Shown: positions 12,053 through 22,491 of the stretch, piece by piece
How positions within the stretch are numbered: the first letter of the stretch is position 1
Layout of the letters: every line of letters starts with the position of its first letter
Source: Earliella scabrosa
Taxonomy: Eukaryota; Basidiomycota; Agaricomycetes; Polyporales; Polyporaceae
Assembly (NCBI GenBank): GCA_022605405.1
Contig: JABYQQ010000006.1
Location: 992,001 to 1,056,000 of the forward strand
Length of the DNA stretch: 64,000 bases
Direction of reading: 5' to 3'
The notes under the pieces: model-generated
Seen by the model: only the letters and a program-made list of their open reading frames with translations
What the model was told of the DNA's origin: nothing
The model's database searches: none
Position numbers and translations under genes: made by a program

Positions 12053-12704
12053 GAACCCTATGACACGAACGCGATCAGCGCATATACTACACGGGTGACA
12101 ACACACGACGCACCTAAACGCCGCCTCTCGTAGAACAGATCGGTCCTGCTCGCTCCTAGATTCACGATCTTCGGACACCCATCTCTATCCTTCTCTAACC
12201 TCGTGCACTCAGCGCAATAGTACGCGTCGGAGATACCTGCCATGGACGGTCGCACGTGAGTCATAGTTCCATCACGAACGACGCAGAAAGGAGAAGAGCA
12301 GACAAGACAGGACGATGGAAGAGACGCACCAGGAGAGCCGCAGATGATGCACCGTCCACCGTAAGTGCCAAAGTTGCATTCATCACAGATGCGGACAAGG
12401 GTCTCGGGGCGTACGTAGGAATCACAGACGGGACTGACGAGGGGGAGCGGAGGACCTGCGTCAGGCATAGCGGCGCGTAGTAAGAACCGTTCAACGCACC
12501 ATTTTCCGTCGCACTTTTCACAAAGACGGCCGATAGCTAGTGAAGAGGTGAGAGTAAGCTCGCGATCCAAGCAAGACACGCTGGTGGCTGCCTTACCAAT
12601 ACCAGGCTGTCGCCTGCACATAATCAGATCTGGACGGCTCAAGTCAACACGATGAGGTAGTAAGAGGTCGTCGCAGCAGACGTACCCGGATGATGCTTCG
12701 ACAT
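12041..12704 (-). CDS. rds3: PHF5A/Rds3 splicing factor (SF3b subunit)
   Basis: Five exons from ATG 12704 to TAG 12041-12043 give a protein of about 110 residues that follows the PHF5A family end to end: [100 protein letters not shown]. The many CxxC pairs form the zinc-knotted PHD-like fold. In other eukaryotes this SF3b subunit sits in the U2 snRNP and contacts the branch-site adenosine; nuclear pre-mRNA splicing is therefore the expected role. The start exon encodes only six residues. The last exon is tiny (GFKKG plus stop), and its end is duplicated in the 3' flank. Length is the family standard. Confidence 0.95.
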
Positions 12705-14655
12705 GGTTGTTGGCGGGGAAAGAGGCGATGAGGGACGAGGTGCAAAGACGGAGGAAGTGGACACGCTTCCCAACCGCCCGGGTTCGAACTTCGAGAAGAC
12801 ATCGTCTTAGTCAGCAGTCAGGGCGTCTAGGATACCATTTTTGTCACATCAAGGCTTCCGTCCACCTCCCATCCAGGGTCACCCTCCCAGACTGCGGTAC
12901 TTCGCACGTCGCAACATTCTCTCCTGCTCGCACCCAAATGTGAACTGAGTCCTCGAATGAACATGACTGTAGAAAATCTAATGTAAGTCAATTCTCTACC
13001 CCCGCAAGATTTCCGCCCAATACCAACCGAACTATCTTCATCACGATAAGTCGGATAAGAGGTACGTCCCATCCTTCGGGCATCGTCGGAGCACAGTTCA
13101 CTCATGTGTGATGGGCAGGCATGATGGATTGCTCTGGGTGTAGGTCTGCGCACAGTTCATCGGTGAGTACTCCTGTGGACAGAGATGGCGAGAGGGAGGG
13201 AGTGATGGTCTGCGAAGATGTATCCTGGGGCTTTCTCTATCATCGTGAATCTACTACTGTGCATGTGCAAGACCTCCCCGAATACTATGCCGTCTTCCTC
13301 CTCCAACTGCGAGATGTTGTCAATGTTCTGTCAGCGGACCCAATCATTGTTATTTTCCAAGTTGGCATCGCTGTCAATCTCGTCGTCAACACTCGCTTGA
13401 TACAATGTAACCCCCAACCTTCCTTGCCACTTCGCCATCCAATTTGCACACAAATGTGCGTGAGTAGTCGCCATAAGCTTAGGTTTGACCTACATGTCTA
13501 TTCCGCCGGATTGGGCAAGGCTTCCTTAGGCCTGTCTGCTCCGACGGCGGGCGCTTAAAGGTTCAGCTCCGAGTCGTAGCGAGTCGTTCGGCCCGCGTCC
13601 GCACAATTCCCCTCTTCCACGTTGGCTCACTAGACCCGCCGCCGCCCGCGTGATATCACGAACATTCCTTGGAGCATCCCGCAGATCGAGTGCAGCAGTG
13701 AGAGTGAATAAACAAGACAAGGACTACAGCTGCCATTTCGGAGAGGGCGGCAAACTCCGGGGTGCCGGTATGAGCCGCCGGTGCTTCGTCGTCGCGGCAC
13801 TGGGGATTCGTAGCGGCTCTTGCTTCCGTCCTTCGGAAAACAATCGCACATTCCACTCGACGAGCCCTGCGCTGGTAAATATGGCGTCCCTAAGACCGTG
13901 AGAGCACAGAGGTCGCCCGGGGTTGTTACGAGGTGCTCCCTTGGTGACGAGACGAGGCGGGCTGTCCAGAGCCCACCAAGGGCAGATCATGGGCCCATAC
14001 AAAGGAGCGTCGCGCCACCGCCCATGCTCAGGCAGGTCTTGTCGACGTCTGGGGCCGTCTCAGACAAAAGAACGAGGCCGGGGTGGTATTTTGTCAGCAG
14101 TAGTTAGCGCTACGGAGTGGAAGGGGAGGTGGTAATAGATGGGCAGGGCGCCTGGGATGCACTGGCCAGGAGGTTCCGCGCAGGGGGGCGTCGGAGTTGA
14201 ATCTTACCATTCAGCGAGCAGCGAGCAGATCGCCCCGCCGTCTGCGAGCCTCTTTCTCTACCCTCACCATCGTCTCCCTTCACCACCCCCTCCTCCTCCC
14301 CCCAAATAATCCCTCGCGCCCCGTGCACCCTCGGCGACTGCGGCGACACCAACACAGCATTTCTCCCACCCGCTCTCGCTCGTTTTCGCCCCCTCTCTCC
14401 CTCCCCCGCGGTCGTTCGGGCGCTAGTCCTCCACTGACGCAGATCTGCCCCCGTACCTCCATCTTACCTCTTACCTTCACCTTCCCGACGCCTCCCAATA
14501 TTCCTCACTCCTCTCCTCCGCCTCGTGCCCTCCTCAGACCCCCTCTAGGTATTTTCCTGGCCTCTTCCGACCATTTTTCAGCTTCTCAACTGCCTTCCCT
14601 CTTCCAGAACCGGCGCTAGATCCAAGATCCCAGGCGCCAGACCCTGCTCCAAGCG
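12705..14655. other. long intergenic between rds3 and snt2
   Basis: This is the divergent spacer between rds3 (minus) and snt2 (plus), nearly 2 kb. Around 13240-13420 the minus strand has acidic frames (DDEIDSDANLENNNDW and SQLEEEDGIVFGEVLH) separated by a stop that could be an intron acceptor. Around 13650-13900 the plus strand has a frame ending in FHSTSPALVN, reminiscent of fungal mitochondrial presequences. Neither could be extended into a gene. The segment 14270-14560 is strikingly C- and CT-rich, as in many fungal promoters, and is the likely snt2 promoter and leader. Confidence 0.4.
14270..14560 (+). promoter_or_regulatory. pyrimidine-rich promoter or leader of snt2
   Basis: Long runs of C and CT on the plus strand end about 100 bases before the snt2 ATG. 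Such tracts mark promoters and transcription start regions in basidiomycetes lacking a TATA box. Assignment is by composition and position only. Confidence 0.4.
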
Positions 14656-17600
14656 ATGTCCGCCCCAGAGCCGTTCAAGATCACGCTCAAGAATGGCGAG
14701 GAGGTGAAAGTCAACGGTACCGCCCTTCCGCATCCTCCCATGGCTCGTACTGATTTTTGCTGTGCGGTACGAAGACCACGTGTACTGCTCCCCGAGCTGG
14801 GGCGTGCGCGACGGCACGCCGTACTCCATCGCACGCATTATGGAGTTTCTGCCAGCGCAGGGCACGCCGACGTTCGACAAGAACGGGAAACGCAACGAGC
14901 CGATCACCCGCGTCCGCCTTGCGTGGTACTACCGTCCGAGCGACGTCTCGGACCGCACGGTGGCGGACTCGCGCCTTCTCCTGGCCGCCATCTACTCAGA
15001 GGTGTGCGAGCTTAGTCAGCTGCGAGCCAAGTGCTTCGTGCACCACCGCGACAGGATCTCGGACCTCGCAGGGTGGAAGAAGCGGCCGGACAGGTTCTAC
15101 TTCACGCGCCTCTTCGACCCGTGGCTCAGGAAGGACTTTGAGGTCATCCCCGCGACGACGGTGCGCAACCGTGAGTGGCACACGTAATTGGCGTTCGCGA
15201 TGGACAGTGACGGAAATGCTGACGATCTGTCTGTGATACATATGATCTTCCCGCCCCTGCTGCACGCTGCGCGTCGCACAACCGCCGCCAGTGCCTGCAC
15301 ACATACGGGAAGTGCTCGTCTCGCGGTACGAGTACATTGTCGCGGAGCGGGAGGTCGTCCCGGACCTGACGGACGATCTGCGCCTGTGCGAGACATGCGA
15401 AAAGTGGTGCCCACCGTGAGTGTCCGCGCGTTTGTTTGGCTGCCCCTGGCACCGTCCCGCGCCCACCCACTGACTGATCCCATCGCATGTCCGCCCACGC
15501 CCGTGCCCGTGCGCCTGTCACCTCACTGACTGTGTGCCCGCAACGCAGTGCGGAATCGCTGCAATGCGACCGGTGCAAGAAGTTCTTCCACATGGAGTGC
15601 GTGACGCCGCCGATGCTGTCGAAGCCGAGCCGCGGGTACGGCTGGACGTGCGCGCCGTGCTCGCGCGCGCACGAGGAGGAGGTCGAGGGCCACGACGTGC
15701 GGCACCACACGCCGGTCGCGCCGAAGCCGAAGACGAACGCGCCGCCCGCGCGCGGACGGGGCCGGCCGAGGAAGGACCGCGTGCAGGCCGAGAAGGAGGA
15801 GAGCGTCGAGATCAAGCACTTCAAGATGTGGCCCTTCCGGTACTTCGGGTGAGCGTCCGCGGACTGATATGCTGCGCGCGCGAGGTCTCGAGCTGAACGC
15901 GTGCCGGGCACGGGCACACACAGGCTATACACGTTTGCGGAAGACACCCTCGGTGCGTGTTGCGCGCGTCCTGGACACGGGAGAGAGGTGCAGTTGCTGA
16001 TCCAGACGCAGACCCCGACGACCTCATCTTCCCACGTGCTGCCACCCGCGTCGGCCCCAAGTACCAGGCAAGCGTGCCCGCCGCGCCCGGGACCGCAGAC
16101 AGACCCATCGGTGTGTGCTCACGTGCGAGGAGGTTGCAGCTGCTGACGACGGCGCACAGACATCGAGGAGCGCGGCGGGGACGCGACCATCGAGGTCCTC
16201 AGTCTTGTCAACGAAATGTCGCCCGAAGAAGGTGCGTGCGAACTTCTCGCTGTGCCGATCGCTGTTTGACCGTGTTTGCTCCTCAGCCGAGTCATGTGAG
16301 TTCTCTCGTAGACGCTGAACAGCAGCGAGCGAGCAGTGTTAACCCTCCTGCAGTCGAGAACCAGAAGAACGCGCTCACGAAAAATGATACACTGCGCTGC
16401 AACGTCGACTGGCTCACAGAGGTGACCTTCCGTCTCACAGATGCGTGGGTCAACAAGCGCGACTTCTCCACGGTCAGCATGCGCTCGCCCATGCGCCTTC
16501 GGAAGGTCAGTCAGGCCATCACCGAGGCCATCGGTCCACTGACCCTCCCGCAGTTCCAGAAGCACGAGTCGCGCTACACCGACAAGGAGTGGACCCACAA
16601 CGAGTGGGCCGCGTTCGAGGATGCCATCCAGATGCATGGCGCCGAGCTCCGAGCTGTCCGCGAGGAAGTCGGCTCCCGCACGATGCCCGAGGTCGTCCGC
16701 TTCTATGGCCACTGGAAGAAGTGCGCACCACCTTCTACAACTCATGTACCTACAGATCATCACTGACTGCATCGCACAGCTCGAAGCTAAAGGAGGAGAA
16801 CGTCAGGATCCGAGCGGCGCGCGCGAACGGGATCGACGAGAAGATAGACGGCTCCACGCGAGAGGAGACGGACGACGACGACGACAGCTCGATCGTGACC
16901 GAGCTCAAGAAGGGACACAACAACTGCGGCGCGTGCCGCACGCGCGAATCCGAGACGTGGTGGAAGGCGCCCAAGGGACTCCCGACGAGCATCCTCTGCG
17001 ACCAATGCAGTGAGAGCTGGCGGAAATACGCCGACCTCAACGTCCGACCTATACGCGAAGAGCCCCTGCCCAAGACGAAGACGGGCGACAAGCGTGAGGG
17101 CACTCCGTTGAATGGACCGTCAACGAAACGTGCCAAGGTGGGTTCACACCAGCAGTTCCCTATCCCGACACTCACACTTTCTTGTGTCAGACCGCGTCGT
17201 CACAGTCAACACCTCCACCGGCTGCTCCGCAGCTACGCTGCGTTGCGTGCCAACGCAACGGCCCCGTCGGCAAGGTCCTGCGCTGCAAACAGTGTCAGTT
17301 CCGCGTCCATGCCGGCACGTGCGGTGCCTCCCCCGACGCCGCGACGGCCGAGTCGTGGGTGTGCGACCTGTGCCAGAACGAGAAGTCGCTGGAGGCGTCC
17401 CTGGTGCGCCCCCCTCCCCGTCCTTGCTTCTTTTCCCTCATTCATCCTGACGCTGCGTGCTTCTGCAGATTCCCGACTGCCTGCTGTGCCCGCGAATGCG
17501 GCGCGACCCGAAGAAGAAGCTGATCTACCCCCCGCCGGACTCGTACCTGCGCGCGTGCAAGCCGACCGAGGGCCAGGCGTGGGTCCACGTCCTGTGCTCG

Positions 17601-18720
17601 GTGTTCATCCCCGAGCTCACGTACTCGGACGCCACGCGCCTCCGGCTCGTCGAGGGCATCAGCGCGATCCCGCAGCACCGGTGGCAGAACGTGAGTGTCT
17701 CTTCCGCATTCCTATCGTCTTTCTGTTCGCCGACCATTACACTAACCGTCTATCTGGATCTCTCGCTGCGTATCTGCAGAATTGCACGCTCTGCGACCGG
17801 GAAGACGGCGCCGTCATCCAATGCAGCGAGTGCCCGGCAGAGTTTCACGTATCCTGCGCGTGGAAGCAGGGACACAAGTTCGGCTTCGAGGTGCAGCAGG
17901 TGCGTCCGCGCCCCGCGGGGATGTGGGATGTTGCGCGGCGGGCTTCCAACTGACGTCGTTCTCGGTCTGTGTGTTAGGTCAAGAACCACCACCGGCGCGA
18001 GCCAGTGACGACAGTCGAGTTCAAAGGTCAGACGGGCGTCCTCGTCCCGTCCGTCATCTGCAAGGGCCACATCGGCCACAAGCGGCAGCTGCACGACATT
18101 TGCGAGACGAACGAGGCCGGCGAGGTGCGTCTTCGTCTCCCGCTGTCTTCTCCCTTTCCATCTTCATCTCGCTTGCGTGCCTGCTTTGTACTCGTACTAT
18201 TCTTGCCGGCAACCCCGGCTGCGGGCAGCGGTCGCCATGTGCACCCTCCTCCCTTCCCCGATCCCTGTGTTCTGCATCCGCCGAACGACTGCGACAACGC
18301 GCTGACTCCACATTCTCGTCCCCATCCATCACGCAGACCGCGCTCCAACTGTACTGCAAGCACTACAAGCAGGCGCCCATCGCGCAAACGCACGGCCTCC
18401 TCCGCAAGGCGCAGCGCCTCGACAAGATCCTCGAGGCGTCCTCGTCCTCGTCCTCGACGTCGATCGCCCCCAGCGTCAGCGACGCGTCCGGGGACGAGCC
18501 CATGGCGATCAGCCCGCCCACCACCAACACCAGCACCAACACCGGCACCAGCAACGGGGTGCCCGACCCGCAGTGCTACCGGTGCCGGACCGAGTTCTCG
18601 CCGTACTTCCACGAGGTCGCGGGCCAGGGCGGCGCGAAGGCGTGGCTCTGCCACAAGTGCCACGCGGAGACGCGGAGCAGCTACCACAACCCGGTCATCA
18701 TCGGGATCGGGACTGCGTAG
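14656..18720 (+). CDS. snt2: Snt2-like chromatin regulator (BAH, PHD, ELM2, SANT, GATA-type finger, extended PHD)
   Basis: ATG 14656, TAG 18718-18720, roughly a dozen exons and over 900 residues. The domains read in order. BAH: VYCSPSWGVRDGTPYSIARI to FYFTRLFDPWLR. PHD1: CETCEKWC then CDRCKKFFHMECVTPP. A basic AT-hook-like RGRGRPRK. ELM2: VGPKYQA to VLSLVNEMSPEE. SANT: WTHNEWAAFEDAIQMHG to VRFYGHWKK. GATA-like zinc pair: CGACRTRES to LCDQCSESW. PHD2: CVACQRNG to WVCDLCQNE, running into an extended PHD (CLLCPRMRRD, WVHVLCSVFIPE, CTLCDREDGAVIQC, EFHVSCAWKQGH). A last zinc pair: CYRCRTEFSPYFHE to CHKCHAE. This is the Snt2 layout, known in yeast as a histone-binding subunit of an Rpd3-containing complex. 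Nuclear transcriptional control is expected; the gene looks intact. Confidence 0.9.
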
Positions 18721-18904
18721 TATCCGGGAGATGGGGGCGCGGTCGTCGTGTTCGGGACGCGCGGTACGGGACACTTGCACAGTGCTGGACCTTTTCGTGT
18801 TGTTGGGGCATCACAGTGACTCGGTACTCAGAGGCCGCAGCTAGGCAGCACACAACATATTTACATATTATATAGCGTAGGGAACGGTGTCCGTTGTAAT
18901 GTTC

Positions 18905-19160
18905 AAGATACTCAGCACTTACTGTACCCAAACGAGTGGGCACTGAGATCTGAGAAGGCGGAGATCGACGCGAGTGCGTAGTTCGCCAGCGGCATATGCC
19001 TATCGCAAGGCGGAGAAGGAGGAATACCGAAAGAGTCACGAGAAGCATGCCCGGCATGGACTCGACGACGCCTCTGCATGGCGCATGCGGCATGCCACAG
19101 TTGTCTGGGAATCTCAAGCTTGACGGTCTCCAGGCGAAGGCTATAACGATGTCACTATAT
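18905..19160 (-). pseudogene. second decayed MFS transporter fragment
   Basis: Bases 18905-19020 match MFS2 near 20350-20470: the shared string ACTTACTGTACCCAAACG, the GACGCGAGTGCG stretch and the intron start CCTATCGCAAG on the plus strand. The bases up to about 19160 weakly resemble the exon near 21000 of MFS2. Deletions and stops remove any reading frame. It lies directly upstream of intact MFS2 on the genome map, which suggests a failed local duplicate. Confidence 0.6.
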
Positions 19161-19490
19161 CAGTACGTTCTTCTTGTCCACATCGCCAGAAGGACATCAG
19201 TCATATTTGGTTCTGTATTCCCAACTTGAGAAACACGTTGCCCCGTGAGTTCCGAAACGTTCATGCCGAAGGGTCGGACAACTTGAAGTCAGGACTCAGG
19301 AGCGCAGATAGGACAGTGGGACGCAGTTCTCTCGCGAATCGTCGGATTGGAAAGAAGTCGTGTCTGAATCTATAGTACAGAGTAATACACCCCGTATGCG
19401 GAGGAACATGAGCGCACTTCGTAGTGTCGCAGTAGTGTCGTATCCCAGTCGTAATCTCGTCGTCGAATCCTGGACCCAGCGGTCCCCATT
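19161..19490. other. 3' flank of MFS2
   Basis: No gene seen. Part of this flank (from about 19331) is shared with the relic at 11131, so the duplicated unit extended past the stop codon. Confidence 0.5.
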
Positions 19491-21642
19491 TCACGGAAGG
19501 TACCGGAAGTTGGGCGCCTACAATCGCAAGGGTCAAGATCAGTGACATGAGTCCATTCTCGGCCGCGCGAAGTTCGAGCACGCACCTTGTCCGCCATCTC
19601 CGCCGTATCGACGGTCGCGTTCGGGTCCGGTTTGCCGTACACCCTGTCCCTGCGCTTGTTTTCGAGGCGGTACGACACGGTGAGGATGATCGCCATCAAG
19701 CACCCGAGGAACTGGAGCGCGCAGGTCACCGCGAATCCTTTGCTGGATGGTAATCACTGTCAGCGGACAAGACGGTGGTGAGTAGTATTGACGGGAGACG
19801 CACATGTACCGCGGGCCCTCGGTCTTGGGGTAGATGTGCGAGCCGAGGATGCTGCCGCACTGCCCGATCGCCATGTACATCGGGGTCCCGGTCGCCTTCT
19901 TCGTCTCAGAACCGAGGTTGTGAGCGACTAGCAAAGAAGGACAGAGCATCATGTCAGCAAGCGCGTCGCACGAAGATCATGTCGAGTAGAGCAGCGAGCA
20001 CGTACACCAGGCGATGATAACACCAATGGTCGTGTACGTTCCGCTGGTGATGCAGAACACCGCAAAGTACCGGACGTTGTTGTTCGAGGGAACCGTGATT
20101 AACAGTCTAAATAACCCCGTCCATGATGAGTCGCACACAAAGTGGAGCATCAAGGGAGTGCGTACACATAGCCGACGGCAGCCAAAGCACTGACAGCCGC
20201 CACGAACACCCCACGGCTCTGCAGACGGTCAGAGGTGTAGGAGTTCAGGCAGAGGAAGACTGCGGTCACGGCGTAAGGCGGGACGGTAAGAAGCTGCGCC
20301 AAAGCGTCCGCTGTGCACCGGCGCGTCAGCACAGAGTAGGGTCTAGCTCCAAGCTGGCACTTACTGTACCCAAACGTCTTGATGATGGTGGGCAAGAAGG
20401 CGGAAATGGACGCGAGTGCGCAGTTCGCGCCAAAGTAGATGACGCCAGCGGCGTATACCTATCGCAAGCACGAGTGTCAATCCCAACGCGGGGCATCATA
20501 CTGAGTATGAAGACATACCCTCCAGTCCTTGAACGCAGCGAGGATATGTTCTGCACTGACAGGTCAGAGGACGATGAGTGGTACTGAACGCTCCGATCGG
20601 CGTACCTTTCTTGACAACGCGTCCAACGTCCGCCTTCACGCCACGGTTAGCCCGATCCAGCGCGATCTCGCGCTCCTTCTCGTTGAACATTGTGGTCTCT
20701 TCAGGACGGTTCGGCAGCACGACCATCGCGAGGAAACCGATCATAACCGTGGGGATGCCTTCGATGATGAAGAGCAGCTTCCAGTTCGCTACGGACGACT
20801 GGATGTGCTGCACTCCGAACGCGATAAGACCGCCGAATGCGCCTGCGACGGCTGCAAAGCCGAACCAAGATGCCATGCGCAGACCGATCTCCTCCTTGGT
20901 GTAAAAGTAGGCTAGATCATTGTCAGTACATGCAACCTAGCCCTGCTCCGAATGATATACATACACATGTAGAGCGGGATACCAGGACCAAAGCCGGCCT
21001 CGAAGACGCCAAGTCCCAGACGCGCGACGAAGAGTCCAGGGAAGTTGAACGATGTGGCCTAGTCACGATACGATCAAAACCGACGTTCAAGAGGATCTGA
21101 GATGGCACGCACCATAAGGACCGAGCAAAGCCCCCAACCCACAGCAGCGCATCCGAGCCAAGTGCGAGGAGGGAATAATTTTGAGATGACCGTCGCGGGG
21201 ATTTGGCAGAGAATCTGGTAGTGGGCGGTCAGAGAAGCGCTCAGCAAAGAAGAGATGAGCGTTTGAATGACTCACGTAGGAGAAGAAGAACGCAGAGTTG
21301 GCCCAATCAAAAAGCACACCTGTCGGGTCGCCGCCGAGGACGTGTTCGGGCAGGCCTTGCAGCCGCGCATTCCCCAAATTTGTCCTGTCAAGATCTGCAC
21401 GTACCATCAGCATCCTTACATCGACGAGGAGACAGAAGTTGGAGCTCACATGCGAAGAGGTACATGATACACGCCATGGGCATGATGCGCATATCGAGCT
21501 TCCGCACCAGCCTGCGCTCGTCCTCTGCAGAATGACCGTGACCTTGGCCTAGGGCTTTGTGCGACACTGAGATGGCGGCCTCGCGATCGATGCTGGACGA
21601 CTTCTCGTCGACGGACGGGGTGGTCTTGCCTTCGACTGACAT
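19491..21642 (-). CDS. MFS transporter 2 (anion:cation symporter type)
   Basis: ATG 21642 (MSVEGKTTPSVDEK) to TGA 19491-19493. Landmarks in order: LVRKLDMRIMPMACIMYLFAC, LDRTNLGNARLQGLPEHVLGGDPTG, FGGLIAFGVQHIQ, NWKLLFIIEGIPTVMIGFL, VLPNRPEETT, CLNSYTSDRLQSRGVF, VAHNLGSETKKATGTPMYM, IGQCGSILGSHIYP and SYRLENKRRDR. The last 27-base exon encodes APNFRYLP. The layout is the same as in MFS1, MFS3 and MFS4, with about ten short introns. It should be a 12-helix plasma membrane carrier of the Dal5/Tna1 class; the substrate is unknown. It is the closest visible relative of both MFS relics in the window. Confidence 0.85.
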
Positions 21643-21727
21643 GGCGACGCGGGTGAGGACGAGGTTGGTGCAACTTTTCGGCGTGCGTTCGTCAGGCCAG
21701 CGTCAGGCTAGCAAAGTTCTATAGAGC

Positions 21728-21735
21728 TATATATA
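21728..21735 (-). promoter_or_regulatory. TATA box of MFS2
   Basis: TATATATA about 86 bases upstream of the ATG at 21642. Confidence 0.5.
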
Positions 21736-22491
21736 CCTGCCCTTGACTCGCCCTCAAGCGGGACGCCCGCTCGCTGCCCGCCATGGTCAGTTGACCGCGC
21801 GAAAACGACACGAGTTGGTGTTTCCACGGTTTATCTGTTGTGGCAGGGGCTAGTGGCCTCGATTGACCAACCCCCTTGATCAGCTGGAGCAGGCGTATCA
21901 GCATCCCAATATTGCATGAAGCAGACCCGTGAGCGGAGGACGCGATATTCGCGATCGAAGTGCGCCTTGGCTACGACTTGGCTCGCATTTTCTGCTCTCG
22001 TGGCAGCTTTGTTGGGGCCTGTAGGGGCGCGTCGGGACAGGCGGCCCGATGTAAGCGAAGGTAAGCGTCGGGATCACCAGGAGAGCGCTCAGGCGGCTCA
22101 GCGCAGGTTCATGTTGTCGACTCCGATGAGAGTCCTGAACACAGTGGGCGAGTACTCGAAACAACTTCGCACTCGCAGCTGCAGCGCTCATGAGTGGGTC
22201 CTGGCATTTGAGGGTCATAGGAGCAACGGATGCATACTCAAGGGTACCATACTTAGTTCACGAGGGGGGGCAAAAGTTGGAATTCTGAACTAGTCAGGCT
22301 CAAGGAGATGAGCGAGGATGAGCGACTGCTTCGTGTCCGCTCATGTGATATCATCATATGTACAACTGCCATCTTGCTCTGGAGTACTACCCGGTGACAT
22401 GCCATGTCGCCTTGTTCTCCCCTCCCGAGTCGCCAGACAAATTGCCAGACCTTCTGAAGGGGCCTCAGGTCTCCCAGTCAATCCCAGACCC
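21736..22491. other. intergenic: MFS2 upstream and CYP505 3' region
   Basis: No domain-bearing frame. It should include the MFS2 promoter (minus strand) and the 3' UTR of the P450 gene. Confidence 0.4.

Noticed and set aside
12770..12800. tRNA-like B-box (GGTTCGAAC)
   Set aside because: No matching A-box at the right spacing and no cloverleaf could be drawn around it.
16119..16772. Open frame of 217 codons on the minus strand
   Set aside because: Lies fully antisense to the ELM2-SANT exons of snt2, which have clear domains.
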